From Vulcanimicrobium alpinum (GTDB lineage: Bacteria; Vulcanimicrobiota; Vulcanimicrobiia; Vulcanimicrobiales; Vulcanimicrobiaceae): a DNA stretch of 64,000 nt. The stretch lies in the NCBI RefSeq assembly GCF_027923555.1, contig NZ_AP025523.1, positions 372,001-436,000 on the forward strand. The letters are read 5' to 3'. This document shows positions 61,776 through 64,000 of the stretch, in pieces. Below the pieces are notes generated by a model. The model made no database searches. It worked only from the letters and a program-made list of their open reading frames with translations, and was not told the origin of the DNA. A program made the translations under genes and the position numbers. How positions within the stretch are numbered: the stretch's first letter is position 1; each line of letters opens with the position of its first letter.

Positions 61776-63386
61776 ATGAGCGACTCCGCGTTTCGTTGGG
61801 ACGTCCCGTCCGACTTCAACTTTGCGCGCGACGTGGTCGACCGGCTCGCGGCTGAGGATCGCCGCGGCCTCGTCGCCGTCGACGCCTCGCTTCAGCGGCG
61901 CGAGTACACGTTCGCCGAGATCGCGGATGCGACGAAGCGCTGGGCGTCCGTGCTGCGCGAGGCGGGGATCGCCAAGGGCGATCGCGTGCTGGTCGTCATC
62001 CCGAAGATCCCGGAGTGGCTGTTCTGCATGACGGCGCTGCTGCGCATCGGCGCGGTCGCGGTGCCGAGCGCCGAGCAGCTGCGTGCCAAAGATCTGCTCT
62101 ATCGCGCGACGCACAGCGGCGCGGTGGGCATCGTCGGCCACGCGAGCAACGCCGCCGAACTCGAGGCGTTGCGCCCCGACGCACCCGGCGTGCACGCGTG
62201 GCTGCTCGTCGGCGGCGAGCGCGCCGGGTGGTCGAACGCTGACGCGCTCGTGCGCGACGCGCAGGGCTGGGACGGCGCGCCGACGTCGCCGGCCGACATG
62301 GCGTACATCGTGTACACGAGCGGCACGACGAAAGATCCGAAAGGCGTGGTGCATACCGTCGCGTGGACGTTCGCGAACCGCACGCAAGCCGCGACGTGGT
62401 TCGACGTGAAGCCGACCGACCTCGTGTGGTGCACCGCCGGAACCGGCTGGGCGAAGTCGCTGTGGAACGTGCTGCTCGGCCCGTGGTCGTGCGGTGCGCC
62501 GATCGTGCTCGACGAAGGCGCGTTCGTCCCCGAACGCCGCATGGACATGATCCGCGATCTCGACGTGACCGTGCTGTGTCAGGCGCCGACCGAATACCGT
62601 CTCGAAGCGAAGCTGCCGGATCTGGGCGCGCGCTGGAAACTCCCGAAGCTGCGCCACTGCGTCTCGGCCGGCGAACCGCTCAACCCCGAAGTCATCGAGA
62701 TCTGGAAGAACGCCATCGGGCTGACGATTCTCGACGGCTACGGCCAAAGCGAGAACACGCTGCTCGTGTCGAATCGCCCGGGCGTCCCGGTGCGGCCGGG
62801 CTCGATGGGCAAACCGACGCCCGGTCACGACGTCGCGGTCGTCGACGAGCACGGTGCGGTCTGCGAGCCGGGTGAGATCGGCGACATCGCGCTGCGCGGC
62901 AACCCGCCGTCGCTCTTCGTCGGCTACTACAAGAACGACGGCGAGACCGCGGGGTCGCGCCGCGGCGAGTGGTATCTCACCGGCGACCGCGCGCAAGTCG
63001 ACGACGACGGCTACTTCTGGTTCGTAGGCCGCGCCGATGACGTGATCTCCTCGGGCGCGTACCGCATCGGCCCGTTCGAGGTCGAGAGCGCGTTGATCGA
63101 GCATCCGGCCGTGATGGAGTCCGCGGTCGTCGGTTCGCCCGATCCCGATCGCGGCAACATCGTCAAGGCGTTCATCGTCCTGCGTCCGGGCTTCGAGCCC
63201 AGCGATGCGCTGGTGAAAGAACTCCAAGAGCACTGCAAGCGCGTGACCGCGCCCTACAAGTATCCGCGCGCGATCGAGTTCGTCGCGGAACTCCCGAAGA
63301 CGCGCTCCGGCAAGATCCGCCGCGTCGAACTCCGCCAGCGCGAACTCCAAAAGAAAGGCGCCACCGCCGCCAGCGGCTTCGTCTAA
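61776..63386 (+). CDS. acyl-CoA synthetase, AMP-forming (medium-chain type)
   Basis: 536 aa. The AMP-binding motif YIVYTSGTTKDPKGVVHT, an ACSM-like CTAGTGWAKSLWNVLLGPW, ILDGYGQSENTLLVSN (A5), GEWYLTGDRAQVDDDGYFWFVGRADDVISSGAYRIGP (hinge and A8), and the C-terminal catalytic Lys in TRSGKIRR. Activates a carboxylic acid to its CoA thioester. ATG 61776 matches the start of homologous proteins. Confidence 0.95.
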   Translation: MSDSAFRWDVPSDFNFARDVVDRLAAEDRRGLVAVDASLQRREYTFAEIADATKRWASVLREAGIAKGDRVLVVIPKIPEWLFCMTALLRIGAVAVPSAEQLRAKDLLYRATHSGAVGIVGHASNAAELEALRPDAPGVHAWLLVGGERAGWSNADALVRDAQGWDGAPTSPADMAYIVYTSGTTKDPKGVVHTVAWTFANRTQAATWFDVKPTDLVWCTAGTGWAKSLWNVLLGPWSCGAPIVLDEGAFVPERRMDMIRDLDVTVLCQAPTEYRLEAKLPDLGARWKLPKLRHCVSAGEPLNPEVIEIWKNAIGLTILDGYGQSENTLLVSNRPGVPVRPGSMGKPTPGHDVAVVDEHGAVCEPGEIGDIALRGNPPSLFVGYYKNDGETAGSRRGEWYLTGDRAQVDDDGYFWFVGRADDVISSGAYRIGPFEVESALIEHPAVMESAVVGSPDPDRGNIVKAFIVLRPGFEPSDALVKELQEHCKRVTAPYKYPRAIEFVAELPKTRSGKIRRVELRQRELQKKGATAASGFV

Positions 63387-63522
63387 CAGCCCCGTGAAAA
63401 AATCGGCGCGTGGTTCGCGAACTGCCCGTTCAGCACGGTTTTCGGGAGGTCGGCGGACCTCTCGAAGCCCGTTGCCGAGCGGTTCATCTCGAAAACGCCC
63501 CTCGGGTCAGCATCACTTCGCA
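63387..63522. other. non-coding stretch, probable IS end
   Basis: 136 bases between the synthetase stop and the transposase stop. AGCCCCGTGAAAAAATC near 63389 resembles the G/C-then-A-run ends of many insertion sequences, but the far end is outside the window, so the border cannot be confirmed. It also holds a 6-bp hairpin (GAGGTC/GACCTC, 63446-63461) and the palindrome GTTCGCGAAC. Confidence 0.35.
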
Positions 63523-64000
63523 TCATGTCGCGGCCCTCAGATTGCGTATCCTGATCAAGTTGTACGCCGCGGCCGTCCAGCGCACAATGTCGCCGACCAG
63601 ATCAAGCCCGCGGAAATGCACCTTGCGCAATCGGCCGATCGTCTTGCCCCACCCGAAGCTCTCCTCGATCAACTTGCGCCTGCGTTGACTCACCGTGTAG
63701 CCCGGATGGCGGACGGTTCGGCGGTCGATCGCGCTGCGGCGACGGGTCGTATTTTGAGCAACGTGCGGCGTCACGTTGAGCGCTCGCAACGCCTCGACAA
63801 AGTCTTTGGTATCGTACGCCTTGTCGGCGCCGAGCGTGATTCGGTTGCTTCCGCTGACCCCGCGAATCAATTCCAGCGCTGCTTCGCGTTCGGCGATCCC
63901 GGTCGCGCGAGTGGTCTTCACGCCGACGATCAAGCCGTTGCGATTCTCCATCAGAGCATGTCCGAGATAGCCGAGAATCGCCGGCGCGCCGCTGCTCTTG
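63523..64000 (-). CDS. IS5-type DDE transposase, C-terminal part (continues beyond window)
   Basis: 159 codons are open through the right edge, so the N-terminus is missing. AILGYLGHALMENRNGLIVG and the Asp of LGADKAYDTKDFVEAL are typical of the DDE_Tnp_1/IS5 group, followed by IEESFGWGKTIGRLRKVHFRGLDLVG, which contains the catalytic Glu, and ending NLIRIRNL. The C-terminal part is intact, unlike the IS3 element, suggesting a younger insertion. Confidence 0.9.
   Translation of the reverse strand, partial: KSSGAPAILGYLGHALMENRNGLIVGVKTTRATGIAEREAALELIRGVSGSNRITLGADKAYDTKDFVEALRALNVTPHVAQNTTRRRSAIDRRTVRHPGYTVSQRRRKLIEESFGWGKTIGRLRKVHFRGLDLVGDIVRWTAAAYNLIRIRNLRAAT

Overview
The window is GC-rich (mostly G or C at third codon positions), very gene-dense, and has no gap between genes above about 225 bases. 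GTG and TTG starts are frequent, and 4-base ATGA/GTGA/TTGA/CTGA stop-start overlaps are the rule inside operons. The organism is aerobic (heme-copper oxidase with heme A synthesis) and diderm (four TonB-dependent-receptor-like proteins with N-terminal carboxypeptidase-regulatory domains). This fits a little-studied aerobic Gram-negative-type lineage such as Candidatus Eremiobacterota, but nothing here fixes the phylum. I saw no rRNA, tRNA or CRISPR array, and no recognisable transcription-factor gene.

Layout. 1-8711: end of an ABC-2-like permease, then a tightly coupled plus-strand run: M20 dipeptidase, methyltransferase, a Uma2 stub, hydantoinase/oxoprolinase, FAD oxidoreductase, ImmA/IrrE-like protease, BadF/GlcNAc-kinase-type ATPase and NanE. 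This suggests salvage of amino-sugar or peptide-derived compounds. 8831-18381: a respiratory block with a CoxB-cytochrome c fusion, CoxA, CoxC, two small membrane proteins, a CusF-like/SCO copper chaperone, an MFS transporter, and ctaA-ctaB on the minus strand. CoxA carries the YSHPAV motif of type A2 oxidases. A perfect 566-bp tandem duplication sits between the small oxidase genes and SCO. 19153-28559: lipoprotein, alanine-racemase-like protein, GH130 enzyme, RF3, PLP ammonia-lyase, and a peptide ABC importer without its ATPases. 28560-34966 (minus): a large TonB receptor, three paralogous small secreted proteins (two with an HxHKGTC motif) around an AhpD-like protein, and a cysteine-cluster protein.

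35084-49692: ROK kinase, a frameshifted DUF4397 lipoprotein, an operon with GNAT, M20D amidohydrolase, MGDG-type glycosyltransferase and a His-box hydroxylase, a lytic transglycosylase, two tandem dienelactone hydrolases (one without active-site residues), egtD facing an OpuC-type quaternary-amine ABC operon that ends in a gamma-glutamylcyclotransferase-like gene, polyphosphate kinase, and an EVE protein. 49777-64000: two divergent TonB receptors, a decayed IS3-family element, thioesterase, a glutaredoxin-BolA pair, a Met/His-containing membrane protein, a fourth TonB receptor, an acyl-CoA synthetase, and an incomplete second insertion sequence at the right edge.

The most notable signals are the A2 oxidase with its duplicated locus, the egtD/OpuC/GGCT neighbourhood, the HxHKGTC secreted family, and the dienelactone hydrolase pair in which one copy has lost its nucleophile.
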